Source of the DNA: Alicyclobacillus_A sp963788285
Lineage (GTDB): Bacteria > Bacillota > Bacilli > Alicyclobacillales > Alicyclobacillaceae
Reading direction: 5' to 3'
Length of the DNA: 64,000 nucleotides
NCBI GenBank assembly: GCA_963788285.1
Contig: CAWBGB010000007.1
Location: forward strand, 496,001 to 560,000
Program-made: the position numbers and the translations under genes
Notes under the pieces: generated by a model
The model's database searches: none
What the model was told of the DNA's origin: nothing
What the model saw: only the letters and a program-made list of their open reading frames with translations
In this document: one piece after another, positions 34,642 through 43,488 of the stretch
Layout: every line of letters starts with the position of its first letter
Numbering within the stretch: the stretch's first letter is position 1

Positions 34642-35223
34642 ATGAACCTTGTTCCATTGAATTGGATATGTTGGGGTATCTTTGTCTTGGTATGGATGAT
34701 TGGAGCTATCTACAATTCCTACAAAGCACCTGCGACATTACAAAAATATTTCCGCTACGATTGGCTCATTGCTACGGTACTGGGTTGGTTGATCCTGAAA
34801 TATGTTCCCCATCATTACTGGGCATTTATGACGTTTCATAATTCCTGGTTACAGGTTTTCGGGACTGCTTTGTTAGTCGTATCCACGCTATTTACGTTAT
34901 GGGCCCGTTGGGAATTGGGAAAAATGTGGGCGTCTATCGCGGCAGTTAAGGAAGATCACAAGTTAGTTACGGATGGGCCGTATCGAATGACAAGACACCC
35001 CATATATTCAGGAGTTCTCGGAATGATGCTCGGTTCTACATTTTCGACAGGGGAAGGTTCGATTTTTCTAGGCTTTATCGTTGTACTGCTTGTGTTCCTA
35101 AACAGAATTCGAATCGAAGAACAGTTGATGACTCGAACTTTTGGTGATCAGTATGTGCAATACAAAAAACGTGTACCACAATTGATACCCGGTCTGAAAT
35201 GGAGAAATATAACGAATCAGTGA
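34642..35223 (+). CDS. Isoprenylcysteine carboxyl methyltransferase-family protein
   Basis: The 193-residue product has four or five membrane segments and the C-terminal signature of the ICMT/PEMT superfamily: GPYRMTRHPIYSG near residue 112 and the EEQLMTRTFGDQYVQYKKRVPQLIP block near 155. These are S-adenosylmethionine-dependent membrane methyltransferases; in bacteria the substrates are mostly unknown. GGAGGGG precedes the ATG. It starts the accessory stretch, and codon use looks more AT-rich than upstream. Confidence 0.85.
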   Translation: MNLVPLNWICWGIFVLVWMIGAIYNSYKAPATLQKYFRYDWLIATVLGWLILKYVPHHYWAFMTFHNSWLQVFGTALLVVSTLFTLWARWELGKMWASIAAVKEDHKLVTDGPYRMTRHPIYSGVLGMMLGSTFSTGEGSIFLGFIVVLLVFLNRIRIEEQLMTRTFGDQYVQYKKRVPQLIPGLKWRNITNQ

Positions 35224-35274
35224 TCATTGTCAATTCCGCGTCGGCGAGAGGTCTCTCAGGCTTTCATAGAATTT

Positions 35275-35302
35275 TTGACGGAAGGCGATAGGGTCTGATA
35301 AT
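35275..35302 (+). promoter_or_regulatory. Promoter of the first copper-type ATPase
   Basis: TTGACG (35275-35280) and GATAAT (35297-35302) are separated by 16 bases, about 100 bases before the start codon. I see no CsoR-type ATACC/GGTAT box like that of the other copper operon. Confidence 0.55.
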
Positions 35303-35405
35303 CCCTCTGCACCGAATGGCTTGGCATAATATTTCCTCCATGTTCAATAGAGTAATAACGGACAACGTTCTCGTCCACCACTCTCGAGCATGGAGGTGTA
35401 GTGCA

Positions 35406-37589
35406 GTGGAAAAACGTGTGGAAACCCTCCAGGTCGGTGGAATGCACTGCGCCGCTTGCGCCGCTCGCATTGAAAAAGTAGTAAAGCGCCAAGACGGCGT
35501 GATCCACGCAAGCGTAAATCTTGCCTTGGAACGAGCGACCATCGTATATGAGCCACAGACAGTTAATCTAGCGACTGTCATGGGCCGTATTGAAAAGATG
35601 GGATACTCGGTAAGACAAGCCGCAACAGAGAAAAGCCGCACGGACTCCGATGGTATGCAATCTCAGACGGAACTCTTTTTGTTTTCTGCGGTGTTATGTA
35701 TTCCGTTCTTGCTGTTGATGTTGCAGATGATGGGGTTCGATGTAGCTCCACACGTTTTCAATAACCTGTGGGTTCAACTCGCCTTGGCAACTCAGATTCA
35801 ATTCATCGCGGGATGGAGTTTTTATGTTGGTGCACTTCAATCGATAAAAGACAAAATGGCGAATATGGATGTTTTGGTTGCTCTCGGAACCACATCTGCC
35901 TATTTTATGGGCGTGTACATGATGATGGATGGGAATCCACACGTTTACTTTGAAACGAGTGCAGTGATAATTACACTGGTCCGCCTGGGTAAAGTCCTCG
36001 AGTTGAAGGCAAAAGCACGTACATCGGAGGCCCTGAAAAAGCTCGCCTCTTTGAACGTGAAGTTCGCCCATCGATGGAATCAGGGGCAATTGGAAGACGT
36101 GCTTGTTGAACAGTTATCCATAGGGGACATTGTACTTGTAAAACCCGGGGAGAAAATACCCTTGGACGGTCAGATATTATCGGGCGAATCGAATGTTGAT
36201 GAGTCCATGCTGACGGGAGAAATCCTACCCGTGTCAAAGCAACCTGGAGACCGTGTCTTCGGTGCAACTATCAACCATTCGAGTTCATTGCAAATACGGA
36301 TTGACCGCGTTGGAAGAGACACTGCCTTAGGGCATATCATTCAGTTGGTTGAGGCGGCACAATCGTCAAAAGCCCCCGTTCAGCGATTGGCGGATACAAT
36401 CTGCGCATACTTTGTACCTGCAGTGCTCGGTGTTGCACTCGTCACATTCACCGTTTGGTATTTCGCTTTCTTGCCTGGTATGACCACGTCTCTCCATACG
36501 GCTATCATGAATGCCACCGCTGTTTTGGTCACAGCATGCCCCTGTCCACTTGGGCTTGCAACACCTACGGCAATTCTGGTTGCCACCGGAAAAGCTACTG
36601 AGTATGGCGTCTTTTTCAAGGGTGGAGAATCACTCGAAACGCTAGGAAGAAAAGGTGTATGCCTGCTAGACAAGACTGGAACCATTACGCAAGGCAAACC
36701 GAAAGTCCAGGAAGTACATGTACTCCAGAACCCCTACATTCACTCCAAGGCAGACTTACTCGTTCTTGCGGCAAGTGCTGAAATCCATTCAGAACATCCT
36801 ATCGCAAAAGTCATTGTGGACGCTTGCCACGGCAGTTCCCTCTTCGAAGCGCATCATGTCACGTCCTATTCCGGCTTCGGTGTCACAGCCATCATCCAAT
36901 CACGCAAAGTGACTATCGGATCAATTCGGTTTCTTGACGAACATGGCATTCGTACGGATCAAGTGCTCTCGAGGAGAACCGCCTTAGAAGAACGTGGAAT
37001 AACGGTCATTGGTATTGCAATGGACCATCAAATCGTTGGAATGATGGGTGTCTCCGATCCCATAAAATCCTCTTCCGCTGACGCTGTCAAACAGCTCAAG
37101 CGATTGGGTATGCAGGTCATGCTCCTCACAGGAGACAATGAAAGCACTGCACATGCAATGGCTCAGAAGGTAGGTATTCGAGAGATTTACGCCAACTTAT
37201 CCCCTGAAGATAAGGTAAAGATTGTACGACATTTCCGAAGCAAGGGACGTCACGTGGTGATGGTTGGAGACGGAGTCAATGACGCACCATCCCTTGCCGC
37301 TGCAAACGTTGGCATCGCACTTGGCACAGGAGCCGATGTGAGTGTTGAGGCTGCAGACGTCGCCTTAATTGGAACGGATTTGGAAGGCGTTGTTCACGCC
37401 ATCAAGCTTTCCCGCGCTACCATCCGCAATATCCATCAAAGCCTATTTTGGGCTCTTGCGTATAACATCATTGGTATTCCCGCCGCTTCATGTGGTCTCT
37501 TGAACCCTATGCTTGCTGGTGCCGCCATGGCTTTCAGTTCTGCTCTCGTCGTGACAAACGCACTGCGCCTCAAGCGCGTGCGCTTATAA
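35406..37589 (+). CDS. P1B-type heavy-metal (copper-like) ATPase, variant CPC motif
   Basis: The 727-residue product has an N-terminal HMA domain (GMHCAACAARIE, near residue 12), TGEILPV, the membrane metal site CPCPLGLATP, the phosphorylation site DKTGTIT, and GDGVNDAP. It should export monovalent copper or silver. The usual alanine or serine of CPC(A/S)LG is replaced by proline, which is unusual. The GTG at 35406 follows GGAGGTG; an open frame upstream lacks a ribosome site. It has no adjacent chaperone or regulator, in contrast to the csoR-copA-copZ operon. Confidence 0.9.
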   Translation: MEKRVETLQVGGMHCAACAARIEKVVKRQDGVIHASVNLALERATIVYEPQTVNLATVMGRIEKMGYSVRQAATEKSRTDSDGMQSQTELFLFSAVLCIPFLLLMLQMMGFDVAPHVFNNLWVQLALATQIQFIAGWSFYVGALQSIKDKMANMDVLVALGTTSAYFMGVYMMMDGNPHVYFETSAVIITLVRLGKVLELKAKARTSEALKKLASLNVKFAHRWNQGQLEDVLVEQLSIGDIVLVKPGEKIPLDGQILSGESNVDESMLTGEILPVSKQPGDRVFGATINHSSSLQIRIDRVGRDTALGHIIQLVEAAQSSKAPVQRLADTICAYFVPAVLGVALVTFTVWYFAFLPGMTTSLHTAIMNATAVLVTACPCPLGLATPTAILVATGKATEYGVFFKGGESLETLGRKGVCLLDKTGTITQGKPKVQEVHVLQNPYIHSKADLLVLAASAEIHSEHPIAKVIVDACHGSSLFEAHHVTSYSGFGVTAIIQSRKVTIGSIRFLDEHGIRTDQVLSRRTALEERGITVIGIAMDHQIVGMMGVSDPIKSSSADAVKQLKRLGMQVMLLTGDNESTAHAMAQKVGIREIYANLSPEDKVKIVRHFRSKGRHVVMVGDGVNDAPSLAAANVGIALGTGADVSVEAADVALIGTDLEGVVHAIKLSRATIRNIHQSLFWALAYNIIGIPAASCGLLNPMLAGAAMAFSSALVVTNALRLKRVRL

Positions 37590-37649
37590 CTGGAGATGTA
37601 CACACTTTTTGAAGCCACTGAATTCATGCACTGTGACGTACGGAAACAT

Positions 37650-38086
37650 CATGGAGTTGATGGTGTGGGCAACGTCCATGTATCGTACTGTGGCATTCCC
37701 CATGCCTTCAAGCGAAACCCTTCTCGCCCCACCACAAAACTAACCTGCCCCCGAAGTCCGCGTCATGAGTGCATATTCTATGTTGGCACAATGGGGAGCA
37801 ATGATTGTCGGCATTTTAGCGGCTGTTTCGATTGCGGTGGGCGAACGGATTGCCATCATTACATGGGTTTGTGGTTGTCGGGATTAATCGTTGGTTGGGT
37901 AAACCACCTCAGATCTGAAATCAAGACTGGATGGGCGTTTGATTGTCAGTGTTCAACAATGTCGAGACCATCGTCGCACAAGTTATTGCCGCTGTATTGG
38001 TGCTCGGCTCGTACTTCGTCTCTCAGTATGTGCGAGTATGCAAACCGCGCAAACAGGCTTTGCGCAATAGTGGTGCAATCCAGTAA
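37650..38086 (+). pseudogene. Decayed membrane-protein gene, family unknown
   Basis: Membrane-like segments appear in succession in different frames: MELMVWATSMYRTVAF from 37650, SMLAQWGAMIVGILAAVSIA from the ATG at 37765 (stop at 37885), LWLSGLIVGWVNH in a second frame, and ETIVAQVIAAVLVLGSYFVS in a third, ending at TAA 38084. The last has a basic tail (VRVCKPRKQALRNSG). This looks like one transporter-type gene broken by several frameshifts. I cannot name the family with confidence. The remaining gap to 38270 holds no other gene. Confidence 0.5.
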
Positions 38087-38270
38087 ACGACTTCTGGTGA
38101 TCCAACCTTAAATCGTGTACTCTTGTTTTCATGGTGGCGTTCTCCTTTCCTGAGCGGAGATTGTCCAAACCCGTTGTTCCAACGGAGGCAGGAGGCCGCC
38201 AACTTTACATTTCCACGAAAACAGGTACTTCTTCATAATCGGACTGGTTGATAGATGGTGGGAGTATGAA

Positions 38271-40019
38271 GTGATGAAAAATCCAACGGTCATCATTGAC
38301 TTTACGGATCCAGATGGAAACCGTCTGACTGGAATGTTTGGCACTCCGTGTCAGACGATAGTCGCTATGAGCATTGAAGAAGTGGTTGATGCCATACGTA
38401 ACGTAGAGTGTGCAGTACGTCATGGAATGTATGCGGTGGGATACATTGCATACGAGGCCGCACCGGCATTTGATTCTGCGCTCAGAGTACACACAACCAC
38501 TCATCACATGCCATTGGTATGGTTTGGCCTGTTTGATAAGATGTGTGATTTGGATGAGTCCGTACATGGTGAGTTTCATGTATCTGAATGGAATCCGACC
38601 GTAAATCGGCAGACGTACAATGCGGCAATTCAGCAAATTCGTGCCAATATTGCTAACGGCGTAACGTATCAAGTCAACTATACCATCCGGATGAACGCCT
38701 CGTTTCATGGTGATGATTTGGCTTACTTTCACCGAATTCGTAAGGTGCAGGGGGGAGGGTACAATGCTTACATAAATACAGGTCGATTTCGCGTGTTATC
38801 TGTTTCGCCAGAACTGTTTTTTCATTGGGGGCATGGCGTAATTACAACGAAACCGATGAAAGGTACTGTGAGAAGAGGCAAGTGGGTCGGGGAAGACGAG
38901 CGCTTAAGAACATGGTTGCAGACTTCGGAAAAAAACCGAGCTGAAAATCTCATGATTGTCGATTTGTTGAGAAATGACTTAGGGCGTATTTGTGAGACGG
39001 GGAGTGTCAACGTACCGGCACTATTCGATGTAGAAAAATATCCGACGGTTTATCAGATGACTTCAACAGTCACTGGTCAAACAAAACCGGGTACCACCTT
39101 GGTGGATGTGCTTTCTAGTTTGTTCCCCTGCGGTTCGGTGACTGGTGCTCCTAAAGTGAGTACCATGCGCATCATCTCAGAGTTGGAGGGGAGTCTTAGA
39201 AACGTATACTGCGGTTCAGTGGGAATTATGACTCCCACAGGACAAACGATTTTTAACGTTGCCATACGGACCGTCGTTATTGACGTAGAGACGGGAATCG
39301 CCGAATGCGGAGTGGGCGGGGGGATAACATGGGATTCCACTGCGGAAAATGAATATGACGAAGTCGTTGCGAAATCTATGTTTTTAAAGGTGCTACGTCC
39401 CACATTTGGGCTGCTAGAAACGCTTCGTCTGGACAATGGTGATTACTACTTGTTGGACCGTCACCTAAGTCGGCTGCAGAAATCGGCACAATACTTTTCG
39501 ATTGACGTCGATATTGACGAAATTCGTGCGTCGCTTGCGAAGTGTGCCCAAAGCCATAACGTAGGTCGTTATAAGGTAAGGTTAGTCGTTCATGGAAGAA
39601 ACAACATAGAGGTGAGTGTAAACGACATTCGGCCAAGCGACCCAAACGGGATTCCAGTTGTTTCATTGGCTGACCGACCAGTAAACTCGAATGACATTTT
39701 CTTGTTTCATAAAACCACGAATCGAACCATTTATGAATCAGTCAGGAAGTCGGATAGTTATGATGTGTTGCTCTGGAACGAAAAAGGTGAGTGTACGGAG
39801 TTTACATCAGGGAATTTGGTCGTTGAACTCGAGGGAACCCTTTGCACTCCGCCACTATCCTCCGGGTTGCTTCCTGGTACGCTGCGGGAATATCTGATTG
39901 AAACAGGTGTGATACAGGAACGTGTCATACGTAAAGAAGACTTGCAACGCGCCAGTCGCATATGGTTTATCAATAGTGTTCGCGGGTGGGTCGAGGTGGA
40001 TGTTCAACCACGTTCTTAG
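38271..40019 (+). CDS. Aminodeoxychorismate synthase component I / lyase fusion (PabB-PabC)
   Basis: The 582-residue product joins two folate-pathway enzymes. Residues 1 to about 375 form a chorismate-binding domain (GVTYQVNYT, KPMKGTVRRG, NRAENLMIVDLLRNDLGR, FPCGSVTGAPK, CGVGGGITWDST). Residues from about 385 form a fold-type IV PLP lyase (LLETLRLDNG, LDRHLSRL, CTEFTSGNLVV). Together they turn chorismate into 4-aminobenzoate given ammonia. Start is GTG 38271 or ATG 38274 behind GGGAG. No pabA glutamine amidotransferase is nearby. Confidence 0.93.
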   Translation: MMKNPTVIIDFTDPDGNRLTGMFGTPCQTIVAMSIEEVVDAIRNVECAVRHGMYAVGYIAYEAAPAFDSALRVHTTTHHMPLVWFGLFDKMCDLDESVHGEFHVSEWNPTVNRQTYNAAIQQIRANIANGVTYQVNYTIRMNASFHGDDLAYFHRIRKVQGGGYNAYINTGRFRVLSVSPELFFHWGHGVITTKPMKGTVRRGKWVGEDERLRTWLQTSEKNRAENLMIVDLLRNDLGRICETGSVNVPALFDVEKYPTVYQMTSTVTGQTKPGTTLVDVLSSLFPCGSVTGAPKVSTMRIISELEGSLRNVYCGSVGIMTPTGQTIFNVAIRTVVIDVETGIAECGVGGGITWDSTAENEYDEVVAKSMFLKVLRPTFGLLETLRLDNGDYYLLDRHLSRLQKSAQYFSIDVDIDEIRASLAKCAQSHNVGRYKVRLVVHGRNNIEVSVNDIRPSDPNGIPVVSLADRPVNSNDIFLFHKTTNRTIYESVRKSDSYDVLLWNEKGECTEFTSGNLVVELEGTLCTPPLSSGLLPGTLREYLIETGVIQERVIRKEDLQRASRIWFINSVRGWVEVDVQPRS

Positions 40020-40034
40020 AACAAGTAGAGAACA

Positions 40035-40069
40035 GGGGATGAGCTGTGTGTGATAGATCATCCCCTTTT
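40035..40069 (+). terminator. Terminator after pabB-pabC
   Basis: GGGGATGA (40035-40042) pairs with TCATCCCC (40058-40065) and is followed by TTTT. It lies 16 bases after the stop codon. Confidence 0.85.
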
Positions 40070-40179
40070 CCAATGGAAAGGTTTCTGTTATTCCAAAACC
40101 CATCCGACCATTCATTCTGCTGTACATGCCCTGGATCCATTTTGGATAATTGGTCAGCAATGTCGTTTGCCAGCGACGG

Positions 40180-40868
40180 AAGCGCACTCGGGATGTACCA
40201 TACGTGCGGATTTTCCCCAGTTTTGCCGATGGCGTTCATTGTGGCTCCTGTTCTCTTCGGACTGTCCATGATGCACGTGGATGTTCATCAACTGATGCCG
40301 TTCTCGCCGACGGCTGGCAGCTAGTGTTGCGCGGTGCGGTCACACCGGATATCGTCTACGCATTGGAGCTTTTGATTGGCCTGCAGTTTGCACACACGTT
40401 GCGCAACAATCGAACCCTTCCCAAAAATATGACCATTGCCACCGGCATCCTGACCGTCGTCGGAACCCTCCTCGCGGTGGTCACGATAGGCGTGGTAGGG
40501 CAGTCCGCCAATTATCTGGCCTATCCGGTGCTTGAGGTCGTCCGCAGTATTCGCATCGGTGGAATCTGGAACGCTTGGACACGCTGTACGTGATGGGGGT
40601 GATGTCGACCGTTTTAATCAAACTGGCAGTATTTCACTATGCTTGGTGCGAAGGGATGAAGGACGTGTTTAAGTTATCCTCGCACCGGATCGTGGCGCTT
40701 TCTGGCGGCTTATTGGTGTGGGCCGGTAGCATTGCATGCTTTCGCAGCACAGAAGATGTGGATCACTTCATGACCTCTGTAGCGCCAGCCTATTTTGTGG
40801 TGACGTTGGCTGGAATTCCAATTTTGGCTGTCATGGTGATGGCATTTCGCAAGCGAGCACAACGCTAG
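40180..40868 (+). pseudogene. Decayed GerAB-type spore germination permease
   Basis: Three successive frames give parts of one GerAB/GerKB-family permease: PMAFIVAPVLFGLSMMHVDV in frame two, then ADGWQLVLRGAVTPDIVYAL with GVVGQSANYLAYPVLEVVRS in frame one, then LERLDTLYVMGVMSTVLIKL to the stop at 40868 in frame three. Frame changes lie near 40290-40310 and 40560-40575, each explained by loss of one base. The first third of the gene is not recognisable. GerAA and GerAC partners are absent. It is a dead relic unless the sequence has errors. Confidence 0.75.
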
Positions 40869-40998
40869 ACGGAAGTTCATGGGTGATGAGCGCCCAGAAG
40901 AGGTGGTCCACCGGGAGAACCTTCACTTGACATTCTCTTATAAGTGCATTAGACTGAAGTTGTTCAAAGGTAGTTCGTATCCATGTATAGAACTGTGA

Positions 40999-41047
40999 GC
41001 CGTTCTTTCTACGCCTCATAGTGGGTGCAGAAAGAACGGCTTTGTCA
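40999..41047 (+). terminator. Terminator upstream of the cold-shock gene
   Basis: GCCGTTCTTTCT (40999-41010) and AGAAAGAACGGC (41029-41040) form a perfect 12-base stem followed by TTTGTCATTT. It ends read-through from the GerAB relic side. The stretch 40869-40998 has no gene. Confidence 0.75.
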
Positions 41048-41114
41048 TTTGCATATGTGACCGTACCAATGAACAATTACGATTGTGCTTAGGTGAGCAC
41101 CAGGAGGAAATAGT

Positions 41115-41309
41115 ATGCACGAAGGTATCGTGAAGTGGTTTAACTCGGAGAAGGGCTTTGGCTTTATCGCTGTGGAGGGTGGAGACGACGTATTCGTCCA
41201 CTTTAGTGCCATTCAGGGGGACGGATATAAGACTCTTGAAGAAGGTCAGCGCGTAACGTTTGACATTGTACAAGGACCAAAAGGTCCACAAGCCGCAAAC
41301 GTTGCGTAA
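41115..41309 (+). CDS. Cold-shock protein (CspA/CspB family)
   Basis: The 64-residue product is a single cold-shock domain with RNP1 (KGFGFI, residues 13-18) and RNP2 (VFVHF, residues 26-30). Such proteins bind single-stranded RNA and DNA and act as RNA chaperones during cold or stationary phase. CAGGAGGAAA precedes the ATG. It has its own terminator and is followed by a YdjO-like and an acyl-ACP desaturase gene, both linked to cold response. Confidence 0.95.
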   Translation: MHEGIVKWFNSEKGFGFIAVEGGDDVFVHFSAIQGDGYKTLEEGQRVTFDIVQGPKGPQAANVA

Positions 41310-41327
41310 AGCAAGTTGTTGAAAAAC

Positions 41328-41378
41328 GGGGTTGATTCTTCTGGCATCTTTGAGATACCTGGAGAGTCAGCCCCTTTT
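41328..41378 (+). terminator. Terminator after the cold-shock gene
   Basis: GGGGTTGATTCTTC (41328-41341) pairs with GGAGAGTCAGCCCC (41361-41374), including G-U pairs, and is followed by TTTT. Confidence 0.8.
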
Positions 41379-41428
41379 ACTTAAGCATCACGTGTCATTA
41401 AGTCCTGCCCAGGAAGAGGGACGTTCGA

Positions 41429-41623
41429 ATGAGCTTTTATAACAAGAAACCACCGAGTGAACATGTTTACGAGGATACCATCGTCTGGCAGTGCTCAGCC
41501 TGTAACTGTTGGTCGAGGCTTGAGTTTGTTTCCGAGGCGGAACCCAAATGTCCGATATGTGGCAGCCAGATGAATAAAGAACTAAAAAATATTCGTGTCA
41601 TTGATGAGGATGAGCAGAAATAA
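41429..41623 (+). CDS. YdjO-like cold-inducible zinc-ribbon protein
   Basis: The 64-residue product has two cysteine pairs (CSAC at residues 22-25 and CPIC at 41-44) spaced like a zinc ribbon and resembles the cold-inducible YdjO family of Bacilli, including the SFYNKK opening. Its molecular role is unknown; nucleic-acid or protein binding is likely. GAAGAGGGA is the ribosome site. It lies between csp and the desaturase gene, 36 bases before the latter. Confidence 0.75.
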   Translation: MSFYNKKPPSEHVYEDTIVWQCSACNCWSRLEFVSEAEPKCPICGSQMNKELKNIRVIDEDEQK

Positions 41624-41659
41624 TCTCTCTTTAGAGAAAAATCTGGAGGTGGTCCATCG

Positions 41660-42565
41660 TTGTTTCAGTACAACAATGTCGATGTTAGGCTTGAAGAGCG
41701 ATTGATGAAACTGTATGCCAATCATCGAGAACGTGCAGCCAAAATCGACTGGAGTTATCACGACTTCCTTCCATGGGAACAAGGACGCTCTTTCAAAACA
41801 GATCCTTGGAATGAAGGGCAGAGAAGCCTGCCATTACCCATATATACGGCCATCGAAACCGCATTGCTAACAGAGGTAAACCTCCCGTGGTTTACAACAC
41901 ATTTAAGCATCACATTTAGGGGTAGTCTTGATGTTCTTCAGGACTTCATTCACACTTGGACCGCGGAAGAAGATCAGCACTCCAATCTCCTAGAAACTTA
42001 TCTGATTTTAACACGCAATGGGAATCCACATGAGCTACACACTTTGCGAAAAAATGTTGTGGAAAAAGGCTACGAGTCCGAATTCATGGTGCCAACGCAA
42101 GTCATGGGTTACACGGCAATGCAAGAATTAGCCACAATGGTGTTTTACAACGATGTAGCAAAGGTAGCTCACCCTTATGATGAGAACTTGTCAACACTGC
42201 TCCGTCGTCTCGCCAAGGATGAAAGTCTGCACTATGTGTTTTACCGAGATGCTGTCAAAGCACATCTGGAACTTGAACCAAACTATATTTACCATGTGGC
42301 TCACGTAATGAAAAACTTCATGATGCCGGGTGGTGAAATGCCCGACTTTGAAAATCGTATGCAGATCATTGGTCAAGGAGCCGGCTATGGACCAGAACAG
42401 TTTTATCATCAGGTTCTGAATGTGTTGGTTGAATCTTGGGGATTGAACCATCTACGTCCGTCGAGTTCAGAGGCCGAAGAATCACGTATTGACCTCTTGA
42501 AATTTCATGATCGCCTAAAACGTATTATCGAGCGGATGTCTCTTCGAAACCGCGACATAAGTTAG
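41660..42565 (+). CDS. Acyl-ACP desaturase (ferritin-like di-iron)
   Basis: The 301-residue product matches the soluble stearoyl-ACP desaturase family, which introduces a double bond in acyl chains with a di-iron centre. The two metal motifs are visible: TAEEDQHSN near residue 103 (EExxH) and KDESLHYVFYRD near residue 188 (DExxH). The start is TTG behind TGGAGGTGG. Together with the cold-shock and YdjO-like genes it suggests a membrane-fluidity response to cold. This family is uncommon in Bacilli, which mostly use membrane desaturases (inference from general knowledge). Confidence 0.88.
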   Translation: MFQYNNVDVRLEERLMKLYANHRERAAKIDWSYHDFLPWEQGRSFKTDPWNEGQRSLPLPIYTAIETALLTEVNLPWFTTHLSITFRGSLDVLQDFIHTWTAEEDQHSNLLETYLILTRNGNPHELHTLRKNVVEKGYESEFMVPTQVMGYTAMQELATMVFYNDVAKVAHPYDENLSTLLRRLAKDESLHYVFYRDAVKAHLELEPNYIYHVAHVMKNFMMPGGEMPDFENRMQIIGQGAGYGPEQFYHQVLNVLVESWGLNHLRPSSSEAEESRIDLLKFHDRLKRIIERMSLRNRDIS

Positions 42566-42692
42566 TCGTACATGAACTAGTTCTGGTGAAAAGATGACGA
42601 ACGTAGAGAGGAAGCCATCACAGACCACAGACTCTTTTCCGCGCCAGTTTGGAAGAGCACTTTGAACTTCGATGCGACTACCCATCAAAAAC

Positions 42693-42717
42693 AAAGGCAC
42701 CCACTCAGGGTGCCTTT
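42693..42717. terminator. Bidirectional terminator, desaturase/lipoprotein
   Basis: AAAGGCACCC and GGGTGCCTTT form a ten-base stem with an ACTCA loop. On the minus strand it is followed by GTTTTTG, so it mainly ends the lipoprotein gene; on the plus strand it can end the desaturase transcript. Confidence 0.8.
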
Positions 42718-42728
42718 GCATTGTATAT

Positions 42729-43265
42729 TTACTTTTTTGTGATCGTCTTCACATCGCCGCTGGCGAGAACTTTTAAGTCCTTAGGACCTTGATAAATGAG
42801 GATGACCCAGCCGGTTGCGGGGATGTTTTTCACACCTTTAATCACCGTTGTAGAAGTTGCGTCACCATTTTTATCAGCAGTTAGATTTGCCAAAGCATAA
42901 ACCTCCGCACCTGGTTTTGCGGTCGTTCCACTGTCAATGTGTACTGGATGTACGCTGTTCGGTGCCAAACCGGAGGCTTTCACGACAACCGTTAGCTCGT
43001 GAGTTTTCGGATCCAGCGTCAAAGTAGCTGTCCCGTTCACCTTGCTATCCTTCGATGGACTCAATGTTACCGTAGTGGATGAATTCACATTTGTTTTCAA
43101 ACTTATATTCTTATCTGTTTTTGTCGTATTCGCCGCTGTCGTTGCGGTTTGGTTCGTAGATGAGCTAGATGTGTTATTAGCGGTGTTGTCTGTACCACAA
43201 CCAGCCAATCCGAGAGATGCTGCAACAATGACTCCAGCAACTGTTTTCAAAACTCTTGTTGACAT
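42729..43265 (-). CDS. Lipoprotein with CHRD-like domain
   Basis: The 178-residue product has a lipobox LGLAGC with the modified cysteine at residue 23, a low-complexity N/S/T linker (residues 25-60) and a beta-rich domain. Segments GTATLTLDPKTHELTVVVKA, HPVHIDSG and IPATGWVILIYQG resemble CHRD-type domains; function is unknown. It should be anchored outside the membrane. GGAG lies just before the ATG. It is divergent from the DUF4242 operon, with 223 bases between. Confidence 0.7.
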   Translation of the reverse strand: MSTRVLKTVAGVIVAASLGLAGCGTDNTANNTSSSSTNQTATTAANTTKTDKNISLKTNVNSSTTVTLSPSKDSKVNGTATLTLDPKTHELTVVVKASGLAPNSVHPVHIDSGTTAKPGAEVYALANLTADKNGDATSTTVIKGVKNIPATGWVILIYQGPKDLKVLASGDVKTITKK

Positions 43266-43488
43266 GCTCCATCGACCCCTCTTTTGTATTTTTTAAGCCA
43301 GCATTTTGAGCATAGCATTTCAATTGTGACAGATCTTTTTCGATTTACCTTGAAACCGCTATCTTCACAACGATTTATCGAAGTTTCTCAATGACCTCTT
43401 TACATCTCATACATTCTGGATTAGATTATAGACATTATTACAATTCTCTAAATCCGATGTATTTACTCAACTTAGGGAGATGAAATGA

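Noticed and set aside
35275..35405. CsoR box before the first copper-type ATPase
   Set aside because: An AGGG/CCCT repeat is present around the -10, but its orientation is opposite to the CsoR box.
37596..38111. 171-codon frame taken as one protein
   Set aside because: Composition is unlike a real protein (rich in C, H and W); the membrane segments in the other frames explain the region better as a relic.
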